13,983 nt of DNA from the NCBI GenBank assembly GCA_027578815.1, contig JANBTH010000599.1, positions 1 through 13,983 of the forward strand, written 5' to 3'. The position numbers and the translations under genes were made by a program. Origin of the DNA: Coemansia sp. RSA 1804. Lineage: Eukaryota; Kickxellomycota; Kickxellomycetes; Kickxellales; Kickxellaceae. Shown here piece after piece: positions 1 to 8,170 of the stretch. The notes under the pieces were generated by a model. That model worked only from the letters and a program-made list of their open reading frames with translations, did not search any database and had not been told where the DNA came from. The first letter of the stretch is position 1, and every line of letters starts with the position of its first letter.

Positions 1-201
1 TCGTCGCATGCCGTTTACCAGGCCATGCAAGTTGCCTCAGCCATGTCTAGCGACAAGCTTCTTGTCATCTGCGTTAGCGGTCGTGGCGACAAGGATGTCA
101 ACACTGTTGCCGAGGTGTTGCCAAAGATTGGTCCGCAGATTGGCTGGGACTTGCGCTTTGAGGACGATCCGACAAAGGCTCCACGCAAGGCCTACTTTTA
201 A
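1..201 (+). CDS. TRP5: Tryptophan synthase, C-terminal end of the beta part (partial)
   Basis: The frame opens at base 1 and runs 66 codons to a TAA stop at 199-201; the 5' part lies outside the window. The visible protein starts SSHAVYQAMQ and contains SGRGDKD at about residues 29-35. That motif is the conserved C-terminal signature of tryptophan synthase beta chains, which join indole and L-serine to make tryptophan with pyridoxal phosphate; the GRGDKD segment lies near the end of the beta fold. In fungi the alpha and beta activities are normally fused in one protein (Trp5), but only the beta end is visible, so the fusion is assumed from family knowledge. It ends PRKAYF just before the stop, a usual place for this family to end. 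NDUFAF6 follows on the same strand 219 bp downstream. Confidence 0.93.
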   Translation, partial: SSHAVYQAMQVASAMSSDKLLVICVSGRGDKDVNTVAEVLPKIGPQIGWDLRFEDDPTKAPRKAYF

Positions 202-420
202 GCAAGCAAACCAAACTTTGTGAGCAACCATATTGATTGTGCAAAACTAAGCTTGAGGCTGTTCGAACCCATTAGTCAGTCATTCGGTCTTTTGATGTGT
301 GCTTTTTTTTCTTGGAATTTCTCTAAATAATTAGTTATCTCCATCATTCGCTCTTTCGCCCTCTACTGTTTGCTTTTGCTTCTTTTCTGGCTTCTCAGCT
401 TCTTTTTCGGTGTTGTCAGC

Positions 421-1422
421 ATGAACAGGTGTCTGGTGCGCAACCCCATGCGTACGCGCTCTTGGCTGAATGGCAGTCTTCAAGCATGCCTTGGCACGAA
501 TAGCCCAACGGCAGCATGCAGACAGAAGCACAGCCTGCAAGCGCCGGTTGCAAGGCCCAGCGATGTTGAATACTGCAGACTGCTTGTGCAGAAGAACGAT
601 TATGATAACTACCTAGTGTCTTTGTTTTCTCCAAAACACACGCGCGAGGCCGTGTGGGGGATTCGGGCAATGAACGTCGAGCTTGTTCGTGCGGGAGAAA
701 CAACAACAAACGACATGGCTGCTCGCATGCGCTACAGCTACTGGCGCGACACCGTAAACAGCCTATACACCAGCTCCCCTGTGCAGACTCCTATTTCGCG
801 CGTTGTTCATGACGCTGTTCAGCGCTTTGGGATTTCCAGAACATGGCTGCGGCGTCTGGTTTCCGAGCGCCAGAATGCATTGGAACAAAAGACGTTTGCC
901 ACCTCTGCAGATGTCGAATCCTATGGCGAGCGTGCCTACGCCTGCCTGGTCCACCCTCACTTGGAAGCGCTTGGTGTCCGAGACATGCACGCAGACAACG
1001 CTGCCCGAGCAATAGGCGTGGCAATGGCCGTTATGGCCTTCATCCGCTCGCTGCCACTGCTCCTTGCACAGGGAAGGTGTGATCTGCCCCGCGATCTGGT
1101 CGCCAAGCACAAGGTGGATCTAGAGGATCTATTTGACCATCCACGGCTGACACCCGAGTTGCAAGACGCTGTGTATGACTTTGCAACAAAGGGATACACC
1201 CGCCTGTGCGGCGTTGCGGAGATCTATCTTCCCAGCTCTCCCAGCACTGCGCTCCCTGCTCTTCTTGCTGCTGTACCCGTGCAAGAGTGGCTGGAAAGGC
1301 TGGAAAGGGCCAATTTTGATCCCTTTGACAAGATTCTTCAACGCCGCTCGTTGCGCGTGCTCTGGCGACTCTGGGCGGCTAGTCGTAGGGGAACCTGGCT
1401 CCAAAAGTCTAACTATCATTAG
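421..1422 (+). CDS. NDUFAF6: NDUFAF6-type mitochondrial complex I assembly factor (squalene/phytoene synthase fold)
   Basis: This encodes a 333-residue protein, the same length as human NDUFAF6 as I recall it. The start chosen is the first ATG of the frame, at 421, with A at -3; the open frame extends further upstream only through non-ATG codons. Residues 1-40 are rich in Arg, Ser and Leu and nearly free of acidic residues, as expected for a mitochondrial presequence. The body has the family features CRLLVQKNDYDNYL (about 52-65), the RAMNVEL helix (about 82-88) and YWRDTVNSLY (about 107-116), followed by a helical bundle to the C-terminus. NDUFAF6 proteins adopt the squalene/phytoene synthase fold but lack its aspartate-rich catalytic motifs, and none are obvious here. 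In animals the protein is needed early in complex I assembly, for ND1 biogenesis; the same role here is inferred. An AATAAA follows 14 nt after the stop. Confidence 0.85.
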   Translation: MNRCLVRNPMRTRSWLNGSLQACLGTNSPTAACRQKHSLQAPVARPSDVEYCRLLVQKNDYDNYLVSLFSPKHTREAVWGIRAMNVELVRAGETTTNDMAARMRYSYWRDTVNSLYTSSPVQTPISRVVHDAVQRFGISRTWLRRLVSERQNALEQKTFATSADVESYGERAYACLVHPHLEALGVRDMHADNAARAIGVAMAVMAFIRSLPLLLAQGRCDLPRDLVAKHKVDLEDLFDHPRLTPELQDAVYDFATKGYTRLCGVAEIYLPSSPSTALPALLAAVPVQEWLERLERANFDPFDKILQRRSLRVLWRLWAASRRGTWLQKSNYH

Positions 1423-1436
1423 CAAAACCAGGCGAC

Positions 1437-1442
1437 AATAAA
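1437..1442 (+). terminator. Poly(A) signal AATAAA after the NDUFAF6 gene
   Basis: A canonical AATAAA hexamer starts 15 nt after the NDUFAF6-type stop codon and lies before the next gene on the strand. It is a plausible 3'-end signal, though short 3' UTR motifs of this kind also occur by chance in AT-rich spacers. Confidence 0.4.
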
Positions 1443-1607
1443 ATTAAACGTGCAGGTCCCATTTCTGTAGATTAATGTCTAATTTCCTTTCACAAATCCG
1501 CCCACGGTTGCTTTCTCTGTTCTGCCAGACCGTCGGTCTTGTTCTCCCCACTTGTCTGCCTTGTCTTTTATGGCGCTTCCTTCTTTTTCTTTTTATCGGT
1601 CCAAGCA

Positions 1608-2540
1608 ATGTTTGTGGATTGGACGCAATATGAGCAGCATGCCTTTCTTGTCAAAGGCAATGCCTCCTTTACTACACACAGCGTTTCACATCCCGCCGAT
1701 ATTGTCGATGGGGGCTTGATACAAGCGGCACTTGCTTTGCTTTGTCTAACGTCGGTTCTATTTTCTCTAAAGGCAATTGTTTCATATAAAAGATACATTG
1801 ACGCCGATAGTATAGCTATCGAGTCCCCTGCCATGTTTCTGTTACCATGGCTGGCCATTGGCGACATCGCCATTTCGATCACGCTAGGTGTAGCTTTTGT
1901 GTGGCCCGGCTGCTCTGGATCGTCCATTGCTGTTGCACATCTGCCTAAAATACACCGGGCCATACATGCGTCTCAGGTATTCCATTGTCTAATCACCACA
2001 ATGCTGTCTGTTCATATTATGTCGGTTGCAGGTTTGATCGAGCGGAAGGTTGATATGCACTGTGGGGGGTACTACGGTATGGCGACGCTGATGCTATCGT
2101 TTGCTCTGTCCCATCCTGTTTTTGCTGGCCAAACAACCACCTTGTTTCTGTGCTTCACTGTTATACCTTTGGCTGCGTTGGCGTCTGTGGCCGTAGCAGC
2201 AGCAACATGCATGTTCAGAAAGACCTCCAATTCACCTCAGCGCTGCGTGTTGCGTCTCGACGACTCGGAAGATATAGAAGCCACTGTTGACATTGGCAAA
2301 TACAGAAGCTTTTCAGCAAAAATGGCTATGCTTTTCTGGTTGCATAATCTGCCTTGGTTTATTTGGACCCATGTGCACACAGCACATGCGTACTGGAACA
2401 GTGTGCTGTATGTGACTGTTGTTTTGGGCGTCTGTTCGCGTGGTGAGCTTTCTCTTGCTCTACTAAAGTCATCGCCAGCGACAAGTATGCGGCCTGCCAG
2501 CACCAACAGCAGAGCCAAATACCATGACCATCAAGAGTAG
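1608..2540 (+). CDS. Seven-transmembrane receptor-like protein 1 (putative GPCR)
   Basis: This encodes a 310-residue polytopic membrane protein. The frame is open from about 1539, but the first ATG in it is at 1608, with G at -3. From that start, residues 1-33 form a polar, probably extracellular N-terminus with an N-glycosylation sequon (N18-A-S). Seven hydrophobic segments follow at about 34-60, 74-98, 118-143, 153-173, 177-203, 234-256 and 261-286, then a short polar tail. The loop between TM5 and TM6 (about 204-233) is charged and would be cytoplasmic. Several positions match the receptor-like gene at 3782: WLAIGDI in TM2 against WMAVCDI, and FALSHP in TM4 against FVITHP. This suggests two diverged copies of one family. 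A G-protein-coupled receptor role is inferred from topology and that relationship; no ligand can be named. An out-of-frame upstream ORF overlaps the start. Confidence 0.65.
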   Translation: MFVDWTQYEQHAFLVKGNASFTTHSVSHPADIVDGGLIQAALALLCLTSVLFSLKAIVSYKRYIDADSIAIESPAMFLLPWLAIGDIAISITLGVAFVWPGCSGSSIAVAHLPKIHRAIHASQVFHCLITTMLSVHIMSVAGLIERKVDMHCGGYYGMATLMLSFALSHPVFAGQTTTLFLCFTVIPLAALASVAVAAATCMFRKTSNSPQRCVLRLDDSEDIEATVDIGKYRSFSAKMAMLFWLHNLPWFIWTHVHTAHAYWNSVLYVTVVLGVCSRGELSLALLKSSPATSMRPASTNSRAKYHDHQE

Positions 2541-3781
2541 AGAGCCCTATTTCTCCGATCACAAGCGCCGTTTATAGTTTTATTTCTATTCATGGTCATA
2601 TATCATTGTGTGCTGTAGCCCACATCTCTTTATCCACTAATGTGTGTTGATTCCAAAGAAAACCTTATATATCCACCACCAAACATGGTGCCTGCAGGCT
2701 GCGCATGTCTTTTTTTTCTAATTCAGGCAATAACATTGAGCAAACATCACTAGCAACAGACATATCCGGCAGTCAGGGCTGCATATTTATGCGTCCCGGG
2801 CCCAATTACGAATTGCAATAAGACGTCGTGAATAAAAGAGCTCTTCTTTGTCGTTCTTCTCCATGAACCACACTTGTTTTTTTCTTTTAACCTTTATGCT
2901 GGTGGCCGCTGTTGTTGTGTTGGGCTACATTCAAACAGTAGATTCTCTGGCTTTTTCTCACATATGCTAGAGGGAATATGCTCTTTTGTTTGGGAGAAAA
3001 AAGAACATGTAGTAGTGTGCAGATTGAAACAACGCAACACTACAAGTCAGACAAAACCATTAAAGATTTCGTCTCTTTGTGCATTGCCACAGGAATTCAC
3101 ATTCAATAACAGGCGCATGCATTCTCTTTTGCAAATCATATATGCTAAAGACAAAGCACCAGGCCTTCGCTTTTGCTTTTTTTGTTCACATTTAATCGAC
3201 AGAGAACCAGATATGTAGCTCTTCATGAGCCTGGTCTACATTGTTTTATTTTTGTTCACAATTCATAATCCAATGCTTCTTTTTTGGTGTCTGCAATGCC
3301 AAATTTTTTATTAGCCATGCACTTTTATTTATGTCTTTCGAGTTTGTCGATTGCATTGCACTTTGTGGCAGAAAAATAGTACAACTCAGATACACACTTA
3401 CAACCTTGTTCTGCTGAAAGATGTGCCGCGGGTTTCATTGCAGTGCACAATCTAGCTCAACGCTTTATAAATGGCAAGACACATGTGCTGTTCTTTTTTA
3501 TATCCTAAGTCGCTCAAAATAACTTTGCTTTTCTTTTCTAACGTCTCTTTCTCTTTCAATGGTCTAAGCAATCCACTATTCTTGGACTACAATTCGTGTC
3601 GTATCTACTCTATTTTTGTAAACAGCTTATATACCAACTATATTGATATCCTCTTTTTGCTGACTAGTACTATTTTTATCCTGATACTGTAAAAGAAACA
3701 TAATACTCTATATATACTTTTTCCTTTAGTGGTTGCAGCATCGAACCGCCCCTCTAATACAAAAGAAAGAAACACAACGCC
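2541..3781 (+). other. Long intergenic region between the two receptor-like genes; no gene supported
   Basis: These 1,241 bases hold no frame I would call a gene. The longest frames (2874-3218 and 3471-3692) begin at or depend on non-ATG codons, are rich in Phe, Leu and Ile from T-rich DNA, and show no family motif. The stretch has several poly-T and CT tracts, an AATAAA at 2831-2836, and two copies of TTTTTGTTCACA about 70 bp apart (near 3180 and 3248). Its right end probably carries the promoter of the receptor at 3782. Confidence 0.6.
3709..3714 (+). promoter_or_regulatory. TATA-like element upstream of receptor-like gene 2
   Basis: TATATA stands 68 bp before the ATG at 3782, at the end of an AT-rich stretch. 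It is followed by a pyrimidine tract (TTTTTCCTTTAG) that could hold the transcription start. Position and sequence fit a fungal core promoter, but no other element supports it. Confidence 0.35.
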
Positions 3782-4849
3782 ATGTCATCCGATCAAAGAT
3801 ATGCACACGGAGTTCTCGGCAAGTGGGCGGTTGTTGGCCATGGATTCAACATTGCATCCATAGCTTGCTCGGCCCTTGTTATCATTGCGGTCATTGCTCG
3901 TGCTATACATTGCCGCAGCATTCTCAAACGGACCACATTCCGCCTGTCTGCATGGATGGCAGTTTGCGACATCATCTACTCAGTGTGCCAGATATGTACG
4001 TTCAACAACGCATTTATGACTGGTCTGCCCGAAATCAACCTTCGTGTTATCCACTGGCTCATGTCGGCATCCGTGTTGACCGTTGCTTTTCTCAGCGGAT
4101 GCATTGGCATAGATCTGATGCTGGCGGTAGTCTCCCACAGCACCCGCATTGCCAACCGCATTCGCCCGTGGTACGAGGTAGCAAGCTTTTTCCTTGGCTT
4201 TGTTATCACCCATCCGTTCCTGTATCTGTACAAGTCCGTTCAGTGGGCCGAGGTTGCGCAGATTTTCCACATCTACGCCAAACCAGCGTACTACAAGATG
4301 ACTTCGTGGCTAACCATGTGGGGCTGGCTTTTCTCAATCTGCACCTTTCTTTTCCTGATCATGTGCGCAACCGTACTCAAAATGCATAGAGAGCTGATGG
4401 GGAAAACATCGTACATTGCCAGATCAAAGGACGCCGAAGGCTTCACGCCATACGAGCACACGCCAATGAGCAAGGAACGCCAGAGATACATTCGCTCTGT
4501 GTGCATCCGTATCCTGGCGTATCCGTTGATTCCAATCATTACGCAAATATGGGTTTTAGCAGCAAACATGACATCCGAAGCGCCCATGTGGCTCTATGTC
4601 ATGGCAAACATTGTTCCAGCCATACAGGGAGTGCTGAACTTTCTTGCCTTCACTGCAAATCCAGCATGGGACCAGTACAGAAACAAGCTCATAAAGAAAT
4701 ACCAGGTCATGCGTCAAGGTCGTTCTGCTTCTGCTTCTGCGGCCACATCCAACGAAAACGACTCTGGGTTTTCGAGACTGGTTGAAGATGGAACCATGTG
4801 CAACTCACCATCCGCGTCTTCTCTCCAGTTCAATGTTGAAAAGTGTTAG
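3782..4849 (+). CDS. Seven-transmembrane receptor-like protein 2 (putative GPCR, cAMP-receptor/Git3-like layout)
   Basis: This encodes a 355-residue membrane protein with an ATG at 3782 in good context (GCC before the ATG). Seven hydrophobic segments lie at about 19-42, 54-74, 88-117, 131-150, 175-199, 236-261 and 268-291. A basic intracellular loop (about 200-235) separates TM5 and TM6, and TM6 contains AYPLIPIITQ. TM7 ends LNFLAFTANPAWDQ, the region where GPCRs carry their NP motif. The tail of about 60 residues is rich in Ser (SASASA at about 315-320) and could be a phosphorylation target. The whole layout resembles cAMP-receptor-like and Git3/GPR1-type fungal receptors, which signal through heterotrimeric G proteins at the plasma membrane; this assignment comes from layout, not a decisive motif. 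Similarity to the gene at 1608 in TM2 and TM4 suggests an old tandem pair. Ligand unknown. Confidence 0.75.
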   Translation: MSSDQRYAHGVLGKWAVVGHGFNIASIACSALVIIAVIARAIHCRSILKRTTFRLSAWMAVCDIIYSVCQICTFNNAFMTGLPEINLRVIHWLMSASVLTVAFLSGCIGIDLMLAVVSHSTRIANRIRPWYEVASFFLGFVITHPFLYLYKSVQWAEVAQIFHIYAKPAYYKMTSWLTMWGWLFSICTFLFLIMCATVLKMHRELMGKTSYIARSKDAEGFTPYEHTPMSKERQRYIRSVCIRILAYPLIPIITQIWVLAANMTSEAPMWLYVMANIVPAIQGVLNFLAFTANPAWDQYRNKLIKKYQVMRQGRSASASAATSNENDSGFSRLVEDGTMCNSPSASSLQFNVEKC

Positions 4850-5058
4850 AATGGTAATCTCAATCAGCAATATCCTCACTCTCTTTTCAGTGTTAGACTA
4901 GAAAAGTCACATGATAATGATTTTTAACCCAATTCTTGCTAGCAAAACAATGTTATCTCATATTGTATAATTACTCGTTGCTGCTGCGATTAACAAATTC
5001 TATAATCTGACTATACGCACTTTGTTTTTTCTTTGGAAAGCTGTTTCTATATCTTTCG

Positions 5059-5583
5059 ATGGTCAGGCTTAAAAATAGGTATATATGCTTTGAGCTTAAG
5101 TCCGGGATTGTCAGCGAGACCAAGGATTTGTCTACCAAACAGCTTGGGATCAACATTTATAGCCCCTTAGGCACAGTGTCGACAAAAACGCTCTCTGCGC
5201 TTATACGTGAACACGTAAGCCTGAATTTTGGCGATTCTGGCGCAGGACGCGTTCTAGGAGGACTTCACCTCAAGCACTTTGGACAGCGAACACAACTGGG
5301 GATTATAAAGGTACCGCGCGATCATTGCAAGATGGTGCTGTCTACGCTTGCGCTTATATCCCATATACAGAAGCAGCCATGCACCGTGTGTATTCGGCAT
5401 GTATCTGGGACAATCAAAAAGTGTCAGAGAGCAGCTATCCGAGCAGATCGGGAGCTAATCATTTCTTGGTACAAAAAGCAGCAGGCATTGTTGAAAGCCG
5501 GCGCTGCACCAGTCGCTAATGATCGCCCGTTGGCGGAAATGCTGAAGCAATCCGAGTCGACCATCTCTTCACTAGAGCTGTGA
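5059..5583 (+). CDS. POP5: Ribonuclease P/MRP protein subunit Pop5
   Basis: This encodes 174 residues, close to the 173 residues I recall for yeast Pop5. It starts with the family's hallmark N-terminus, MVRLKNRYICFEL (Pop5 proteins typically begin MVR-K-RY). A central HFG...GIIKVPRDHC segment follows at about 74-92, then a basic region with a CQRAAIRADRE helix at about 121-131. Pop5 is a small RNA-binding subunit shared by nuclear RNase P, which trims tRNA 5' ends, and RNase MRP, which acts in rRNA processing; it pairs with Rpp1 in that complex. The last 30 or so residues are a weakly conserved tail ending SSLEL. The ATG at 5059 is fixed by the N-terminal motif, although T at -3 is a poor context. 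The gene is intronless here and converges on the minus-strand gene ending at 5738. Confidence 0.92.
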   Translation: MVRLKNRYICFELKSGIVSETKDLSTKQLGINIYSPLGTVSTKTLSALIREHVSLNFGDSGAGRVLGGLHLKHFGQRTQLGIIKVPRDHCKMVLSTLALISHIQKQPCTVCIRHVSGTIKKCQRAAIRADRELIISWYKKQQALLKAGAAPVANDRPLAEMLKQSESTISSLEL

Positions 5584-5652
5584 ATGATGTAATACCAGTT
5601 TAATTAAACATATTCGCAATATACCTGCTTTTCGGATAAAGAAATGCTAGAA

Positions 5653-5658
5653 AATAAA
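5653..5658 (+). terminator. Poly(A) signal AATAAA after POP5
   Basis: A canonical AATAAA lies about 70 nt after the POP5 stop, in the 154-bp convergent gap before the minus-strand gene. It is a plausible 3'-end signal for POP5. I saw no matching hexamer for the opposing gene in this gap. Confidence 0.4.
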
Positions 5659-5737
5659 TACAATGTAAATGTAAACATCTGTACATTCATTGCAATTTTC
5701 GGTCCATGTAGATGTCTATACACATCACACGATGCTA

Positions 5738-8170
5738 TTATGTATTGGGTGTGTTTGGCGGAGATCTAACAGCATTCAGCGCATCGTGTGTCGTTTTTAA
5801 TATCTGCTGTATTAGTTTTAGACCGTCAGCAGTGACCTTGGATGCCAACTGAAAGCCCTGCATGTCAGCACCATCCAATGGCTTGCATTTCTCAAAGCCT
5901 GAAATCCCAAGCTCAGAGATTGATGACTGCAATTCATCCCACTGGTTGCTAATCCGCTGAATTCTAATCGATATCGGTTGCACTGGTCGTCGGCGTCGAC
6001 ACATTCTTTTTGTTGCATCTGTTGACATAGTCATATTAGTTGAACCAGATACAGCATATATAGAATTCAGCCCGTCTGTTTTGCTTTTGCGCATTTCCTT
6101 TTCTAGCTCGACCTCTGATTCTAAAGCCGGAACTGTAATCCTGGTGTTTGATGTAACGTTGGTATCAAGCCAGGAATGCACATGTGTCTTTGCAGCGCAT
6201 ATAGCATCCAGCCCATTATCTATTCGCAGCGCCCCTATCGCTTTTGCCCTGGCATCTAGACTAATAGTTCTCTTTTTTAGAGTGTGCATCTTTTTTGACA
6301 AGCGATTAAGGTTTTCATTGACGCGGATTTTCGAATGCACATCCATCCTTGCACTGTTGGGTGGTTCTAAGGATTGGTCGATATTTGTGACAGTCATACC
6401 TAGAGCTGCATCTATGGCACCAGCAAGAGTATTATTGATTGCTGATGCTCGTTTTTGCGAAAGCAGCAGTGTATCCGAGAGAAGCCTTGACTGTGCACGA
6501 AGATCTGCTAAAAGAGTATCAGCAGCTAAAGCACGACGACTAGCATTCTGAGCATATTGGCCAGCCTGTTCAATGCGCCTGAGAACTAATTGCATCTGAC
6601 AGCACGTTTTCCGTTTATCTCTACAGGCTGTACATACACCATCGCTTGGTACCGTTAGTTGCGACAAGCAGTTATGATCTATAATGTTCATGCCAGGATC
6701 GACCTGCTGGCAATTGGTATATGTATGTACAGCGGATTCTGCTTTGCTAGATGGATAGTCTGATGTTGTGGGCACAGCGTTTTCAAGAACAGTGGAATTT
6801 GTGCTGGTGGTATCGCGTCTCCTTAAAAGTGGCCTGGTCGAAATAATAGCGCTACTTCCCATCCCAGTGCTCTTATATGAGGGACTTTGGTGTTTGAGCG
6901 TTGCATAGTCTGCGCTGTTTTCTGCACAGCTAGAATCGTCATCAATAAGCATGATATATGGGCGTTCCTGTCTAGAACCCATCAACCCAGCTGCATCTTT
7001 TGTATATTCTGGTTGGTAGAACCACATGTTTGGATCTGGCTTATACGGGCTGTTACTAGGGTTGCTTTGCTGATCCGCTATGACTTGTCTACTTGCATCC
7101 GTGTACGGTGAGCATATCCCGAGCTCTGTAAACATATTGGAAACCTGGCCCTCCAAGGAAGAAAGAGACCCATCCCTCTGGTGCACGCTGGGTCTGCTTG
7201 TTTTGTTTACAATTCCTTCGTTAGTATTGGTTAAATCTGACTGCCCAAAATCGCTTTTTGGCAAGTTAGGAAGACTACTGGTCCGTCTGTGTAGAACCGC
7301 GTTATCTACTATGCCTTTTGCTGCTAATAGTGGATTTTTAGTTTCAAATGGCCTTAATCTGTTTAATACCTTCCTGTTTCTGTTGAGTCGTGGAGATATT
7401 AGAATGGCCTTTGCAATGCTTGCCGATTCGGGCGTTTTTGGATGTGGCAACAGTCGTTCAAGTCGTATTGACATTCTGTGAGGTCTTTTTGTATTTCCAT
7501 CTGCTCTAGCTACACAGCTACCGACTCTTGTAGCTGCCAAAGGCGATAATCGCTGTGAGTGCGGATGGAGCGAATTTTTTTGATTGGCAAGATAATCATT
7601 AGTCCTTCTTGCTACCTTGGCGGCTTTGGTCAGAGTGCTGATGCTAGTCGATTTGCGATGCTTTGCTGTCCATGCATGTGGGCCCAGCGTTTGTGGCGTG
7701 GTTTCAAGGATGTTTCTAACATCGTCCCGATTGGATGACCATGGTTCTTGGTCGCCATATGCTTGATCTGTGCCGTGGACACTTACGACTGGCGTGTAAT
7801 CCTTTGAACCCCGTGAATTAGAAGCAGCGTGCATTCCATCAAACACAAGAGCTGGATCTATTTCCTTCGCAGTCTTTGGCTGAGGTGCTAGCTCTGTCTC
7901 GTTTTGCCAAGCGAGCGACATTGCCCCAACCTTCGATAAGGCTGTGCTCCAGACTCGCTCAAGTCCTTGTTGAATACCCAGAGATATGTGTACATCGTCA
8001 TCACTGCTCAATTGTGTATTGGCGTTGCTATCCGCCATCATATTCATATGACCGTGTTCAAGGCTCGCCATAGTTGCTGAATTGAGAAGAATAGGCACTT
8101 CCTCCGCAGTGGCTCTGCTGCTTGATGGACGTGCTCTTCTGGAGACTGTAGCGCTGCTGGTTGAGTACAT
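5738..8170 (-). CDS. Unrecognised 810-residue protein with a six-cysteine patch and a helical C-terminus
   Basis: I do not recognise this protein. The start chosen is the ATG at 8170, which sits in a textbook context (GCTGCCACC before the ATG); the frame continues upstream only through non-ATG codons. Residues 1 to about 480 are rich in Ser, Thr, Asn, Pro and basic residues and look mostly disordered, with a short hydrophobic/amphipathic stretch near 55-80 (GLERVWSTALSKVGAMSLAW). Cysteines cluster at 487, 501, 513, 516, 523 and 524. The segment CTACRDKRKTCC (513-524) resembles the first half (C-x2-C-x6-C with basic residues) of a fungal Zn2Cys6 cluster, but the second half is missing. Residues 525 to about 700 are Ala/Leu-rich, heptad-like and probably coiled coil. 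A basic CRRRRRP segment near 727 precedes a final helical part ending NTPNT. A scaffold, chromatin or cytoskeletal role is possible, but none is shown. Confidence 0.8.
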   Translation of the reverse strand: MYSTSSATVSRRARPSSSRATAEEVPILLNSATMASLEHGHMNMMADSNANTQLSSDDDVHISLGIQQGLERVWSTALSKVGAMSLAWQNETELAPQPKTAKEIDPALVFDGMHAASNSRGSKDYTPVVSVHGTDQAYGDQEPWSSNRDDVRNILETTPQTLGPHAWTAKHRKSTSISTLTKAAKVARRTNDYLANQKNSLHPHSQRLSPLAATRVGSCVARADGNTKRPHRMSIRLERLLPHPKTPESASIAKAILISPRLNRNRKVLNRLRPFETKNPLLAAKGIVDNAVLHRRTSSLPNLPKSDFGQSDLTNTNEGIVNKTSRPSVHQRDGSLSSLEGQVSNMFTELGICSPYTDASRQVIADQQSNPSNSPYKPDPNMWFYQPEYTKDAAGLMGSRQERPYIMLIDDDSSCAENSADYATLKHQSPSYKSTGMGSSAIISTRPLLRRRDTTSTNSTVLENAVPTTSDYPSSKAESAVHTYTNCQQVDPGMNIIDHNCLSQLTVPSDGVCTACRDKRKTCCQMQLVLRRIEQAGQYAQNASRRALAADTLLADLRAQSRLLSDTLLLSQKRASAINNTLAGAIDAALGMTVTNIDQSLEPPNSARMDVHSKIRVNENLNRLSKKMHTLKKRTISLDARAKAIGALRIDNGLDAICAAKTHVHSWLDTNVTSNTRITVPALESEVELEKEMRKSKTDGLNSIYAVSGSTNMTMSTDATKRMCRRRRPVQPISIRIQRISNQWDELQSSISELGISGFEKCKPLDGADMQGFQLASKVTADGLKLIQQILKTTHDALNAVRSPPNTPNT

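Noticed and set aside
255..272. GTTCGAACC, resembling a tRNA B box
   Set aside because: No A box, acceptor stem or anticodon arm can be placed at the right distances on either strand.
1539..1607. N-terminal extension of receptor-like gene 1 with a signal-peptide-like hydrophobic stretch
   Set aside because: The extension begins at TTG, not ATG, and comes from a T-rich leader. With the ATG at 1608 the protein already has a sensible 7TM layout with a glycosylated N-terminus.
2874..3218. 114-codon frame in the receptor spacer
   Set aside because: It starts at TTG, the first ATG in it leaves only about 84 codons, and the composition is that of T-rich DNA without any motif.
3471..3692. 73-codon frame before receptor-like gene 2, as a possible extra exon
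   Set aside because: It is Phe/Ser/Ile-rich from AT-rich DNA. No convincing donor/acceptor pair links it to the ATG at 3782, and the receptor is complete without it.
7080..7481. 133-codon plus-strand frame inside the 810-residue gene
   Set aside because: It is the antisense shadow of a long open minus-strand frame, with no motif and no promoter context of its own.
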